From the NCBI GenBank assembly GCA_021292105.1, contig CM037864.1:47256094-47320093 (forward strand): a stretch of 64,000 nucleotides of DNA, read 5' to 3'. Shown in pieces: positions 45,420 to 57,799 of the stretch (position 1 is the stretch's first letter; every line of letters starts with the position of its first letter). The notes under the pieces were generated by a model. That model had not been told where the DNA came from. It made no database searches and saw only the letters and a program-made list of their open reading frames with translations. The DNA is from Anadara kagoshimensis. Its lineage: Eukaryota; Mollusca; Bivalvia; Arcoida; Arcidae. The position numbers were made by a program, and so were the translations under genes.

Positions 45420-48400
45420 AACGTGTTAATACGTCTGTTTTATTTATTTTATTGAATTCTAAATAAATAATAAACATTTTTATTAACCGTAATAACGTAT
45501 TTAATACAGACGTATGAAAATTCACACCAAATTTCATAATATGTCTCTATTTTTATTATTGTAATTGTGGTGAACGGTTTTGTTATTTCTATACAATTCT
45601 GTGGAATATTAATTATAACTTTGTATTTGGTAATTAAAATGAGAAAAGGAGCGGCTAATAATGGGCTATGTTTGTAAAATCAAAGGCAGCTTTAACAACA
45701 TGGCCCACTGGAGGTAGGTGTCAATGTCTCTAAGTGAGGTATTTACTAGCATGTATAGGTGACATTGGAAATTGAAGTGTTGGTGCTTTTCCCAAACATT
45801 TCCATCTCTTTTGAATATATGTAGGTTTTGATTTTTGTTTGTTCAACAAAACTCATTACCGTACATCGTAGTAACATTGGCAATGAAATCGCAGCGGGGT
45901 TGTCACCGTGTGTGAAATCAAATCATTATCCAAAGCTTTGCTGTGCCGAGTTCACTGTTAATGTTGGTCTTACGTTTGGCCATGGTAGTATTGTAAATGC
46001 TGATAATTTGAAGCATCATTCTTTGGTACGTTATCGATATACAGGTAGCAATCAGGGTCCAATAACTAGTAGATGGCAAATTTATGTAGGTGATTTTAAC
46101 GTTGGGTCTCCCCGTTGGTCTCTCCTGGTGCGTCCGGTATTGGTACAATGCAACCTAATGGTCTGCAATTTGAGTATGGGACATTGTAAACGACATATGA
46201 GTATTTTATAATTCAAAGTCGAAGGATATACTTAGTAGATTGCAAACCAATCAAGGACAATAATCTCAATCATTTATAAACGTATTCGAAAAATAAACCA
46301 GGCACAAATATTTAAAACGGTTTAGGCAAATAAAACATAGCCATAGATCTGATCATTTCTATTTTTACTTAAATGATTCAAATGAATTTAACACTTTCAG
46401 TTTTCAGATGTTAGTCCCTTTACATGTCCCTTCATTTCTGAGAAAGCTGTTCATACCGTATTATTATTGTATCATTATAGATTATGAACATCTCCAATAA
46501 AACCAGGGTTAGTAAGCTTTTTGGTTAACGTTTTAGCTATGGCCCTGGTTCATCGAGCATGTTTCAGAACCATCTCACTTTCATATCTACAGTGTTTTTC
46601 ACTACTGTTGCAATGAAATAACACTGGGTCTGCAAAATTCACATTGTTTAGATCAATAATACAGCATTCAATGTTCGGCATATTTTACCGTACAAGCTGA
46701 TGCAAAAGGTAACTTCTGTGCGTCTGTTCAAAATCATAGGATGTGCCCTTTGATCTTAAGATTATTAACAAAAAAATGCAGGGTTTCAAAAAGAAATAAA
46801 GTAATCGTGAAGATTCCATCCTTGAATGTTTTTCATCTCTCTGATGTAACATGACCCGGATGATCCGACTTACAGGATACACCTGTCCCTGTAGTTAGAT
46901 AGCCTTAAAATTTCTGACGTGCATTTCTACGAAAGTCCAAACATAAAAATTGTTATTCAAGAATAAAAAAAACACCCACTCTGTTCTCGATTAATGAGCG
47001 ATTGAAATTACAGACATATACAATACCATCAAACTTTCCGTTAGATAAAATTTACTTTAAATGAAAGTTTTAATTTAAAAAATTAAATTGAAATTCATAT
47101 ACTTTACTTAGAGTCGTAGATTAATTAAAACCATCTTCGATAAAGTAAACTTCACAAGTTCCAAGAGGAAGCTTCAACGAATCAAGGTTTAGCTACCTGC
47201 TGCAGTTGCCAAAGAATACAATACGAAAACTGTAGCTCGAAAGATCAATCTAAAACGGATTTAAACATCGATGGATAAAATGTTCAACTATGGACAGTTG
47301 GCAATACATGTGAACATTGACACTGGTAAAAATTGTGTACAATGGAGAAGATTAACACCATTTTACAAACCAGTTAAGTCATGCAGACAAAAATGTTCGT
47401 TAAACCATGCTACAGGCCGTTCCTACAGTAGTAAGTTGCTATGGGTTTTAATGAGCTATAGATTAAAAAGTAGCGGAAAAACATTTTAAAGAATTATATA
47501 TAGAGTAGATTTTACACTCAATATTCGAACACCTAGTATGTGTATCTAACTTTACCTACCACAAGCACTGTTACATATTATAATTATAACCAGGTGTCAA
47601 ATTTAGACCTTAAGATAGCAACTTCACGAGGGGGTGTTAATTAAGGTAATTAATTACCCAAAACGAATTTATAAGATTTTTTATGTACCACGGATCGAGA
47701 TTTCAGTGTGTTACCCCGTTGTTTTTGTGTGTAACCTTATATCATTTATCGTAATTTAACACAATTTAGTTCATGTCTAAGATCACAGGGTTCTAAAAAG
47801 GTCATATCGTTTACTACCCAACTACAGAATTTTGAATGAAATTAATCGAAAGAGTACAAACTCACCATGCTACACATACTACTTCGCAAAAATATCGAGC
47901 TATGAGTTTTGTAAATTATTTATATCAATAATTGATTATTAATGTGTAAAGCTTGAACTAAAAGAAATCGAAGCTAATATTCCTTATAATGGAATAAATA
48001 CGTATACGTCGTGCAAGACGAATTCTGATTACTGATTAAATATACTCGTACTCCCTATTTTGGAAGGGAAGGATGTAAGTAATGCATTTAAATTTCCCCA
48101 ATGTAGTGCAGTGGATCAAACATTTACAATACACATGGACAACCTTTATTGCAATTATTGTCACCTTTAAGACAACATTTATATAGCCTTACAGTACTCG
48201 GACTAAGATCGCCTAATGTGTGATGTGTAAACATAGTGTCTATTTTGAACATTTCGGAATAACTGGTCTACCTTGGTATCTCAGAGTGTATGGTACATTT
48301 CCCAATATTCATACTTGTATAAAAAAAAAGTGCACCAGTACTTTTGGCAATTTTTCTTAATAGTCATCTCAACTTTCGACGCATGCATTACAGATGAATC

Positions 48401-49979
48401 AATGCATCTTTGACATGTAATATGCAAGATGACGTTTGGGAATCTTGAAGGTTAGGTTGTATTAATATAATGTGGCATTCTAAAGATTCCATGTTTGTTC
48501 TTTTATTCTAACCTTGTGTTATATAAAAGGCGAATCTAAAATAAACAGTATCAATGTTATTACAAATTTCGACAAAAATAGAACAGTGACTTAAGATTGA
48601 TTTTTATTATTGCTATTTATGGAACCATCGTAATTAAATATAATACCAGTGAATACTTAATTAGGTAAATTAAAGAAATTTATATTTGATGTGTCTATTT
48701 CTATGTCCAATTATGCAAGATAAATGATATAAACTATATCACCTATCCTTTGATGTGATGGACAATATGATTGATGAACTCCTACTTACTAACTGTTGGA
48801 TTCAATGTCTTATTTTGGTATAAGGTTTATGGCGGTTGGGGTGATGAGGGCAGATACGATAAGCAATCATGAATTACAGCAAAGTTGTGTGAAAAGGCGG
48901 TTAAATGTTTGCAAGGTGAGCTGTACGAAATCTCAACTTGTCATTATTTAATAATTGTAAAAGTTAATCAACTCTTTAGTCATATAGAGGTTATTACTAC
49001 ATCAATATTCCAAATAATTTCGGAAGCTCTCATGGTTACACTAAAAACGTATGCACGGTAATGAAAGAAGGTAAAATGCTTAGAAAATTATATTTAATTT
49101 TAAATGGGAGATAAAACGTGCAATTTCCTAAATCCGATTTGAAATTCTATTTCTGATTTAAGCATTGTGCAATGTAATCGAGGAAGCGGTTTGATTAAAC
49201 CACGTATGAGCAGATTGGATACGTGACATACGTTGTACATTCAGCAACATTTAACGCTTGATAAAGCCATTACATCAATGGAAGCAAATGGCAGCTAACG
49301 CCAGATTTAACGCCGCCGCGCTTTATACATATTCTGTTTATCAGACCTGACAAATGTCAACAAATTCTCAAAATACTAATTACAATTCACATAAAGTTCA
49401 GAAATGAAAATGTAGAGTATATAATAATACTATAAATACCCTAGAACATTATCAGCTGAAAATTTGCAATATACAAAACAGCTAAGAACAACAAAAAAAC
49501 ATATTAAACTAATAAATAATGCCAAGACATAGACCCAGGTAACCAGCGCACTTTGTGTTACGAAGCATGCAAAAACCTGCGTAGTTTTTGTTGCCCCAAC
49601 ATCAGTAACAACGGAAACGCCAAACATTTTATTTTTACACTTCAGTATCATTTTCTGACAGACGGGTTATTTAAAAGAAACAACAAAATCTGTAGACGTA
49701 TAGTGCATGAAATAAATTTGACATTTATGGAGGAGTAATATTTTGACATTTATATTGAAATGGTATCATAAATAAAATCTCGGGGATGTTAACAACCTAT
49801 TTTGACTTTTAAAATTCTAATTAATTTTTAATTTTGCTACAAAAAGATGACATCATTTTGTACTTTAAAAAATATTTTTATACGCCTATGTTGATTTATA
49901 CACCCATTTCGATCTTTTTCCGTCACATTCTGTTTATGTCCTCGTCAGATGACATTGTTTGCTGTAAAATTCACAAGAA
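45420..49979. other. Long intergenic stretch without recognised genes
   Basis: Around 45870-46190 both strands are open (127 codons plus, 76 codons minus) and base composition is less AT-rich, but I recognise no family. At 48829-48915 a 29-codon frame, MAVGVMRADTISN..., ends at AAG|GTGAGC, a good donor; it could be an orphan first exon. Neither is called as a gene. Confidence 0.3.
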
Positions 49980-50310
49980 TGAATTGGAATCAAAAACAAA
50001 CATACCAACCCATTTCAAAAACATAATCCCAAATTCAAGGAAAACTTTGAAACTGGCAAATTCAACGTGGGAGCTTTTACCATGAAATAACGACCGATAC
50101 TTCAGAAGGATAAGCAGCTCCTGTTTAGCTGGCTACACCCGGCTTTGTAAAAAATAGAATGAAAACATAGAACTTTAGAACGTAAAATATATCCAAAGTT
50201 ATTTTTTATACAGAGACATCATACTTATCAACAATATTGTGATGACAATCATAAAACTTTTTGAATGACTTGATAAACTCGGATTTGCAATACTAGTTTT
50301 CCTTGGTCAA
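49980..50310 (-). mobile_element. Degenerate long 3' tail of the Penelope-like family
   Basis: AACAAACATACCAACCCAT, AAGGATAAGCAGCTCCTGTT, GCTGGCTACACCCGGC, ACAGAGACATCATACTTATC and ATTGTGATGACAATCATAAA parallel the copy at 14775-15060 over its full tail, including the end of the coding part. Confidence 0.65.
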
Positions 50311-51234
50311 CCGGATTGGTTCGTTGTGTAAAATTAAGTCATATGATTTTTTTCTTACTCGCTTTCTTTTATCTTCATTTCCATTTTGTTTGGTTTTACT
50401 ATATGGACACTGGTCACTTTAAGTGTTTTAACAGAATAATGAGATGAGTTTTGAAATCATAAACGTGTCTTTATATCTCCATATCAAAAGGAGAAAGCAT
50501 TCCAATCAAATCTTATTCCATGAAATATTGCATTAATACTCTAACATTCTCTGTTACATTAGAAATTTATACCACCACAGGTGAAGTTAACAGTTTTTAG
50601 GGTCTTGTTAAATTTAGTCATGTCTAAGAATAAGTAGTTTTAATATACAACATTATGATCAGTTTTACGGAAAGCGACAGAAATATTCAGACTTCCGGTT
50701 GTATTGTTCAAAGTGAGGAAATAAGAGTAGAGCAGAACGCGAGAATTAATGGTTTAGATACATTATCTTAAAGAGACTGGGATGTTTATTTTGTAGATAA
50801 GATAAGGTTGTATATAAGACAATATATCATATATACATATTACATTTGTTCATTTGTTTTCAGCATTGGAAATGTATCAAAAGAAAATACCAATTAATCC
50901 CATGTGAAATAAGCTGACGTAAGGATGTTTTATAACGCAAAATTATGGCATGCCAGAAAATAAGGAATCGGGCTTAACAACGAGTAAACATGCATTAAAA
51001 ACCCCAAAGAATAAACAGCCATCACAAAAGGCAGTCAGGAAGAAAATCACTGACCTTCAAAAAGCAATGTGACCAACCTTTCCATATTACAGAAGATTCC
51101 ATTCAGAGAGGAACGGTAATCAAGCGCCTCAAGTCAGCGTTTAAGAACATTCAACCGTTGAGGAACCAAGAAAAAACGTTAAAGATGGATACACTTGGAG
51201 CAAAATACAAACGAATAAAATAAACAAATACTAG
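50311..51234. other. Intergenic, nothing recognised
   Basis: No recognised element. Confidence 0.4.
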
Positions 51235-51910
51235 AACAGAATTCCAACGATGGTTCCATGCTGACTGGATTTTCCACTGATTTTGCTTTTTGGCTTAGAC
51301 TATGGTTACAGATGGAAAACCATTTGGCACAACAATAATGACTTCTTCCTTGTTGACTGTTTTTTTCCACTGATTTAACACTTTCACTTGAATAATGGTT
51401 ACAAGTGGAACTCCCTTTGGCACAACAAGGATCATGACTTCTTGTTGACTGGATTTCAACTGATTTTGCTTTTTACCTGATGGTAACAGGTAGAACCTAA
51501 TTTGGCACAACAAGGGTAATGACTCCTTCCTTGTTGACTGGATCATCCACTAATTTAACACTTTTACTTGAATGATGGTTACAAGTGTAACCCCCTCTGG
51601 CACAACATGGATGATGATTTCTTTTTGACTGAATTTTCCATCCACTGATTTTGCACTTTGAGCTGGGTGATTTTTACAAATGGAACCGTCTTCAGTACAA
51701 CATGGATGGTGATGACTGCTTGTTTTTCCTCTAAATTTGCATTTTGACCTGGTTGTGTGTTACGAGTTGAGAACCCTTGATAATAACTTGGAAGATCCTA
51801 GCTTCCTTACTCGGGTGATTTTGCTTTTTTATCTGACCTATTGTCAAGAATAGATAGCCCCATAGCACAAATAGGAAGAAGACTGCTAGCTAACTTGATT
51901 TTCAACTGAT
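51235..51910. repeat. Degenerate tandem repeat, 85-95 bp units
   Basis: About seven diverged units. The marker GGCACAAC (or AGTACAAC, AGCACAAA) recurs at 51326, 51419, 51504, 51599, 51694 and 51864, spaced 93, 85, 95, 95 and 170 bp. Each unit also carries TTGACTGGATTTTCCACTGA- and TGATGGTTACAAGTGGAA-like words. The minus strand is open across three units (51546-51295), giving repeated VVPxGxPxVTI and NQWK peptides, but unit lengths are not multiples of three, so a coding role is doubtful. Confidence 0.75.
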
Positions 51911-53867
51911 TTTAAAGATTACGAGTTAAAATAAAACTTTTAAACAGTTTAAAAAAGAAGTTACCTGCGATACCGTCATCCGAATTTTTACCATACTACA
52001 TTCAGTTTATTGAAAATCTTTAATCGACCAGTAAGTAAGCAAGTAAAACAAATGAAAAACCATTTTAATTAACACTTTTGTCACAAATGGTGTTAAGCAG
52101 TGTTCAATTCGGAATAGTAAGCGAAGAAAAGACCTGGATTTTCTGATGAATACTTCCATAAAACAAACAGCTGGAGAGGGAAAAACATGTCAATACGAAA
52201 CTTGCAAATAGGGGTTATATAGGACTAAAATGTACAAATGGGATGTAAATCAAATCCACATTCTGTTTCAAGAAAAATAACAATAGGATGCGGATAAAAT
52301 ATTAGTACAGAAAATATTATTGTAGACTTAACGTGTCCAACATTCTAAAATCGGCCTCCTAATCTAATTAGTTACAATAATTATATATATGTTATTAGCA
52401 ATTGTCTGTCTGCCACGTTATTATATTATCCTATATATTTTGTTACCTGTTCTGTTAACATCATACATGCATGCACTTCCTGTTTAACATGCAACAATCA
52501 ATTTATAACATGTTGTGTAACAGATGTAATAAATTATAACGCGTGTGCAGGCAAAATTATTAACCTGTATAACTGATGAAAATTAAAAACATCCCCATGC
52601 TTCCTGTTAAACCATGGAACATTTTTTTAACTTTCGGATTTTATGGTTTTTTAACATTGAATGCAATATGTGTTCACGTTGACATGGAGTCCTTCAGAAG
52701 TACCTAAACTATATACCATATATCGTTGTGTATCATATCGGCATTATATCCGATGACCGTGCACAGTCGGGAGTTGATCATGGAACCCTATACATGTACT
52801 TTTTTCTCCCATTTTAACTTGCCTTTTTTCTATATAAAGTATTACAATTTAATACATTTTTCCCGATTTTTTAAGTTTTGATGCCATTAACAAATACATC
52901 GAGATTCTTTGACGACAAAATTTTTATATGGCAATCAGTTTTCACTCAATTTCGTATGTTTTCTCTCATCCTCATTTCTGTTTTAAAGGAGTGCATGTGG
53001 TACACATTTTGTTTAAAGCCCATTTCATTTCATTCTTGATTTATACACTGATGTACAGTTGTAAGTAAATAACAGTTATATTGAAGTAATTAAACAATCG
53101 GATGTATATATTTGGTTAAAATTAACAAATAAAAAAAAATCAACATTTCCCTTGATATGTTACGCCTATATTGAATTCAGATATTGGTTTGAACTACTAA
53201 TAGAGATTATCGCTACTGGTCGTATTGGATAAGGACACCGAGATTTGAGATTTTCCTATCTCATATGACAAGTAGCGGTTGCCGATTCTTTTTTTACACC
53301 TTTAAAATCCATAAAAAGCTTCTAGGGTCACAAAAAACAGCTGTTTATTCAGGCGTATGAATACGTATTTTTTCAGGATTTTCATATTTTCATCGGATTT
53401 GCCAAGCGCAACACTATCTTTTATTACTCCTTGGAATACCATGATCAGAATGTCATTTCTTAACTCAAAAACGCCAATATTCGTTAATAAGTGCATGAAG
53501 GGGTTGGGAAGAAAGAAATGTAAATATTGGTACATTCACAGCATTATTAAAAAAGAAAATAAAGAACACGTTGACTATGAGATTTTCATCTAGTCCAACT
53601 GCGAATTAAACTAACCATCGAGTCATATTCCTTCGGATCTTTTGCGTGTGTACTTCATTTAGTATTGCATTTACATATTAAATTATGATCATTGAGATTA
53701 GACTGTTATTAGTATTATTATTATTATTATTATTGTTGTTTTGTTTTGTATTTGTTGTTGTTGTTTTTGTTGTTCATGTGATTGTCGTTGTTGTCTTTTT
53801 CGTTCACGATCTGTTGACAGAGTGTTTATAATTCCTTAGCTTAAACCGACTTAAACAGCGTGTATTT
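51911..53867. other. Intergenic, nothing recognised
   Basis: Contains (ATT)n/(GTT)n-like runs near 53705-53780. Both strands are open for about 77 codons at 53302-53593 without a recognisable family. Confidence 0.35.
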
Positions 53868-54002
53868 TATTATCCTAACGGAGCACCCGGCCTCACTTCC
53901 CTGGTGGAAGTTCACATAGCTAACCTTACTGGTCAGTTCTAAAGTTTTCCTTTGCTTCTGGATTGTGATTCGGACATGGATTGGTCTGTTTGTTTTTTAT
54001 TG
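53868..54002 (+). mobile_element. 3' tail of the Penelope-like family
   Basis: CGGAGCACCCGGCCTCACTT, CCCTGGTGGAAGTTCACA, CTTCTGGATTGTGATTCGGA and GGATTGGTCTGTTTG; a well-preserved end of the element. Confidence 0.78.
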
Positions 54003-54764
54003 TCATATAACTATTGTTCTTGCTATATCATTGACTTTTGCTATATGCAATATCCGCGCCATTCAACTGCATTTGCCTAAAGTAAATAAGAAAAGTTACC
54101 GTGTGAAGGTTTGATAGGCGGAGGTCACACTTCCCCGGAACTGATATCTCTACAATGTCTGTTTACAGTTTGACATTTCCTCGTGTCTTGTGGAAGCGCT
54201 TACAACATCGGTTATATATATATTACTAATATACATGTTTATACATGACAGGTTTTGGCAATCATTCCAAAATTATTTAAAATTGACATAAATATAACAC
54301 ATGCAGCCAACATTTACATGTGTAAAATGGGTGGATTTGATTTTAGTCCAAATTAAAAGTTTACCATTCATATTCTATTGTGCTTTGTTTTAGATCATTG
54401 TTCATATTTGTAACCACAGGTGCAAACCAGCTTTTAAACTTTCAAATTGCAGATGGAGTGGTTGTTTGACTTTAGTTCAAGTCAAGCATTTCTATAAGAT
54501 ATAAAGCAAAAACCAGGGGCATTAAACAGATGGAGTAAGAATGGTAAACCCCATTACTGTGATAAAGCTCCAGTTCAAGACATCAGATATGACGTCACGG
54601 AATGGTATTAATATTTGTTACTACTGATGTGTAAAAAACCATGGACATAATAGTCAAGATAATTGTTAAGCAATTATAATATGCAATATAGACAGACCTT
54701 GTGACATAGCTAATAGCATGCAAAAGACCTCTAAATTTGATATGTTTCATATTGCAAGGCCCTC

Positions 54765-56238
54765 AAAAAGTTAAATGTATTGTTGATAAGTTTGACGTCT
54801 CTGTGTCAAGGATTGTCCTGAATGTATTTGACATCCCATAGTTCCATGTTCCTTTCACACAATTTTAATTACAATCGTGGCGGGTGTAGCTAGCTAAACA
54901 GAAGGTGCTTACCCTTCCGGAGCACCCGGTCTCACTTCCCTGGTCGAAGTTCACGTGTCTAACCTAACTTGTCAGTTCTAAAATGTTTACTTTGCTTCTG
55001 GATTGTGAAGTATGTCTGTTTGATTATCAATATAAAACAAACATACTAATCCATGTCCAAATCACAATCCAGAACCAAAGTAAAAACTTTGGGACTGACA
55101 AGTTAGGTTAGACACGTGAACAGGAAAGTGAGGCCGGGTGCTCCGGAAAAAGTTACAATAAAGATGATCAACTTACAGAGTTTGTATTCCGAATATCGTA
55201 AGTCTGTCTCTTCTTCATTTGACCATAGCTATAGCAACCTAAAATACATTCATTTAAATGGGACCGGGCAAGAAAATACAGAAACTGATCTTATATGTAT
55301 TTTCTTCCTCAACACTGCCTATATTCTTATAAAACCACTTTGATATACATAATCGGCGGAAAATAGAAGATTGACCAAAGATGTCTTTGCATTGGAAGAA
55401 TCTCTTGTGACATCCCACGATTATTAATATTTCCATGATCAGTGCAGACAATAATAAAAGAGATAAAGATTGGATTTTAGATGGATGCATCAAAATGCAA
55501 TATATTTATAAATGAATTATTTTACAAGTCGGATGGTACTACTCAGTATCCCCAGTACCTTACACGTGGTGGGTGTAGATTGTTTGTTTGTTTTTTTATC
55601 ATATGAACTTTTGGTAAGGGAAAAAGGTCCTTGTAACAGGTCGTTTATTAAGTTCCATTCCAAATGTTTTGCCGCTTGTTTTATTTTTAAGCAACACTTA
55701 ATCACCTACAATTTTCCATATTTTTAATGTGCCTCTAACTGTTACGACTTTGCTTACAGTTACGCAATATGAAAAAGTCAAAAGTCCCATCTTATTGACT
55801 AATTAATAACGAGGTAACTCTTTTGATACACAGATAAATTCCACCTCACATTTTATCGTCGGTTATCGCCCTTACGCCTATTAGCTGCCCAAACATTCCC
55901 TTCGCCAGACTCCTGGTGTTTGTTGCTTTGAACTTGTTACAGAGAATAAAACTGGAAAATCATATCACAATATTGTGGATTTGAAATTGAATTTGATGAA
56001 TGAAAATAAATTTTCTCACAGAATTTGGACATTTCTATTTTGTTCTTATTTATAATTTAATTCAATTGGAAAACTTTTGGTTTTTCCTAATATGTTTTCT
56101 TTTTATTATCTCACGTAAAAGTCTAACAGGAAACGGGGATGTGTTTTGTCAGAAGATAACTGCTAATTAGTCCTGAAAAAATTTAATTTTAGATAATTTA
56201 AATGTTATTGCTCCAAAAAAGTGATACATTACATCGTG

Positions 56239-56276
<38 letters not shown>
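54765..56276 (+). repeat. 1.5 kb composite tandem unit, copy A
   Basis: Composed of a 3' tail of the Penelope-like family in sense (about 54765-55022), an inverted copy of the last 110 bp (about 55034-55148, AACATACTAATCCATGTCC to GGGTGCTCCGG), a 1.1 kb body beginning GTTACAATAAAGATGATC, and an (ATT)n run at 56241-56276. The next unit starts directly after the run. Confidence 0.88.
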
Positions 56277-56278
<2 letters not shown>

Positions 56279-57799
56279 AAAGCTTTATGGCCGTCATCAC
56301 AGTATTGTTGATAAGTTTGACGTCTCTGTGTCCAGGATTGCCCTGGTTATATTTGACGTCCCATAGTTCCATGTTCCTTTCACACAATTTTGATTACAAA
56401 CGTAGCGGCTGTAGCTAGCTAAACAGAAGGTGCTTACCCTTCCGGAGCACTCGGCTTCACTTCCCTGGTCGAAGTTCACGTGTCTAACCTAACTTGTCAG
56501 TTTCAAAATGTTTACTTTGCCTCTGGATTGTGAAGTATGTCTGTTTGATTATAAATAAAAAACAAACATACTAATCCATGTCCAAATCACAATCCAGAAC
56601 CAAAGTAAAAACTTTGGGACTGACAAGTCAGGTTAGACACGTGAACAGGAAAGTGAGGCCGGGTGCTCCGGAAAAAGTTACAATAAAGATGATCAACTTA
56701 CAGAGTTTGTATTCCGAATATCGTAAGTCTGTCTCTTCTTCATTTGACCATAGCTATAGCAACCTAAAATACATTCATTAAAATAGGACCGGACAAGAAA
56801 ATACAGAAACTGATCTTTATATGTATTTATTTCCTCAACACTGCCTATGTTCTTATAAAACCACTTTGATATTAATAATCGGCTGAAAATAGAAGATTGA
56901 CCAAGGATATCTTTGCACTAGAGGAATCTCTTGTGGCATCACACGATTATTAATATTTCCATGATCAGTGCAGACAATAATAAAAGAGATAAAGATTGGA
57001 TTTTAGATGGATGCCTAAAAAATGCAATTAATTTATAAATGAATTATTTTACAAGTCGGATGGTACTACTCATTATCCCCAGTACCTTACACGTGGTGGG
57101 TGTAGATGGTATGTTTGGTTTTTTTATCATATGAACTTGTGGTAAGGGAAAAAGGTCCTTGTAACATGTCGTTTTATTAAGTTCCATTCCAAATGTTTTG
57201 CCGCTTGTTTTATTTTTAAGCAACACTTAATCACCTAGAATTTTCCATATTTTTAATGTGCTTCTAACTGTTACAACATTGCTGTACAATTACGCAATAT
57301 GAAAAAGTTAAAAGTCCCATCTTATTGACTAATGGGAAGCGAGGTAACTCTTTTGATACACAGATAAATTCAACCTCACATTTCATCTTCGGTTATCGCC
57401 CTTACGCCTATTAGATGCCCAAACATTCCCTTCGCCAGACTCCTGGTGTTTGTTGCTTTAAACTTGTTACAGAAAATAAAACTGGAAAATCATATAACAA
57501 TAATATTGTGGTATTGAAATTGAATTTAATGAATGAAAATAAATTTTTTCACAGGATTTGGAAATTTCTATTTTGTTCTTATTTATAATTTAATTTAATT
57601 GGAAAACTTTTGGTTTTTCCTTAAGATGTTTTCTTTTTATTATCTCACGTAAAAAGTCTTAACAGGAAACGGGATGTGTTTGTCAGGAGATAACCGCTAA
57701 TAAGTCCTGAAAAATTTTTAATTTTAAATAATTTAAATGTTATTGCTCCAAAAAAAGTGATACGGTTACATCGTGTCATTATTATTATTATTATTATTA
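56277..57799 (+). repeat. 1.5 kb composite tandem unit, copy B
   Basis: Same order as copy A: sense tail (from AGCTTTATGGCCGTCATC), inverted tail end (about 56560-56676), body from 56683, and (ATT)n at 57778-57799. High similarity to copy A with scattered substitutions and small indels. Confidence 0.9.

Noticed and set aside
45828-46211. 127-codon plus-strand frame (with a 76-codon minus frame inside)
   Set aside because: Open on both strands with somewhat lower AT content, but no domain, splice support or homology that I can recognise; left unannotated as a gene.
53302-53593. Overlapping 77-78 codon frames on both strands
   Set aside because: Low-complexity composition and no family features.
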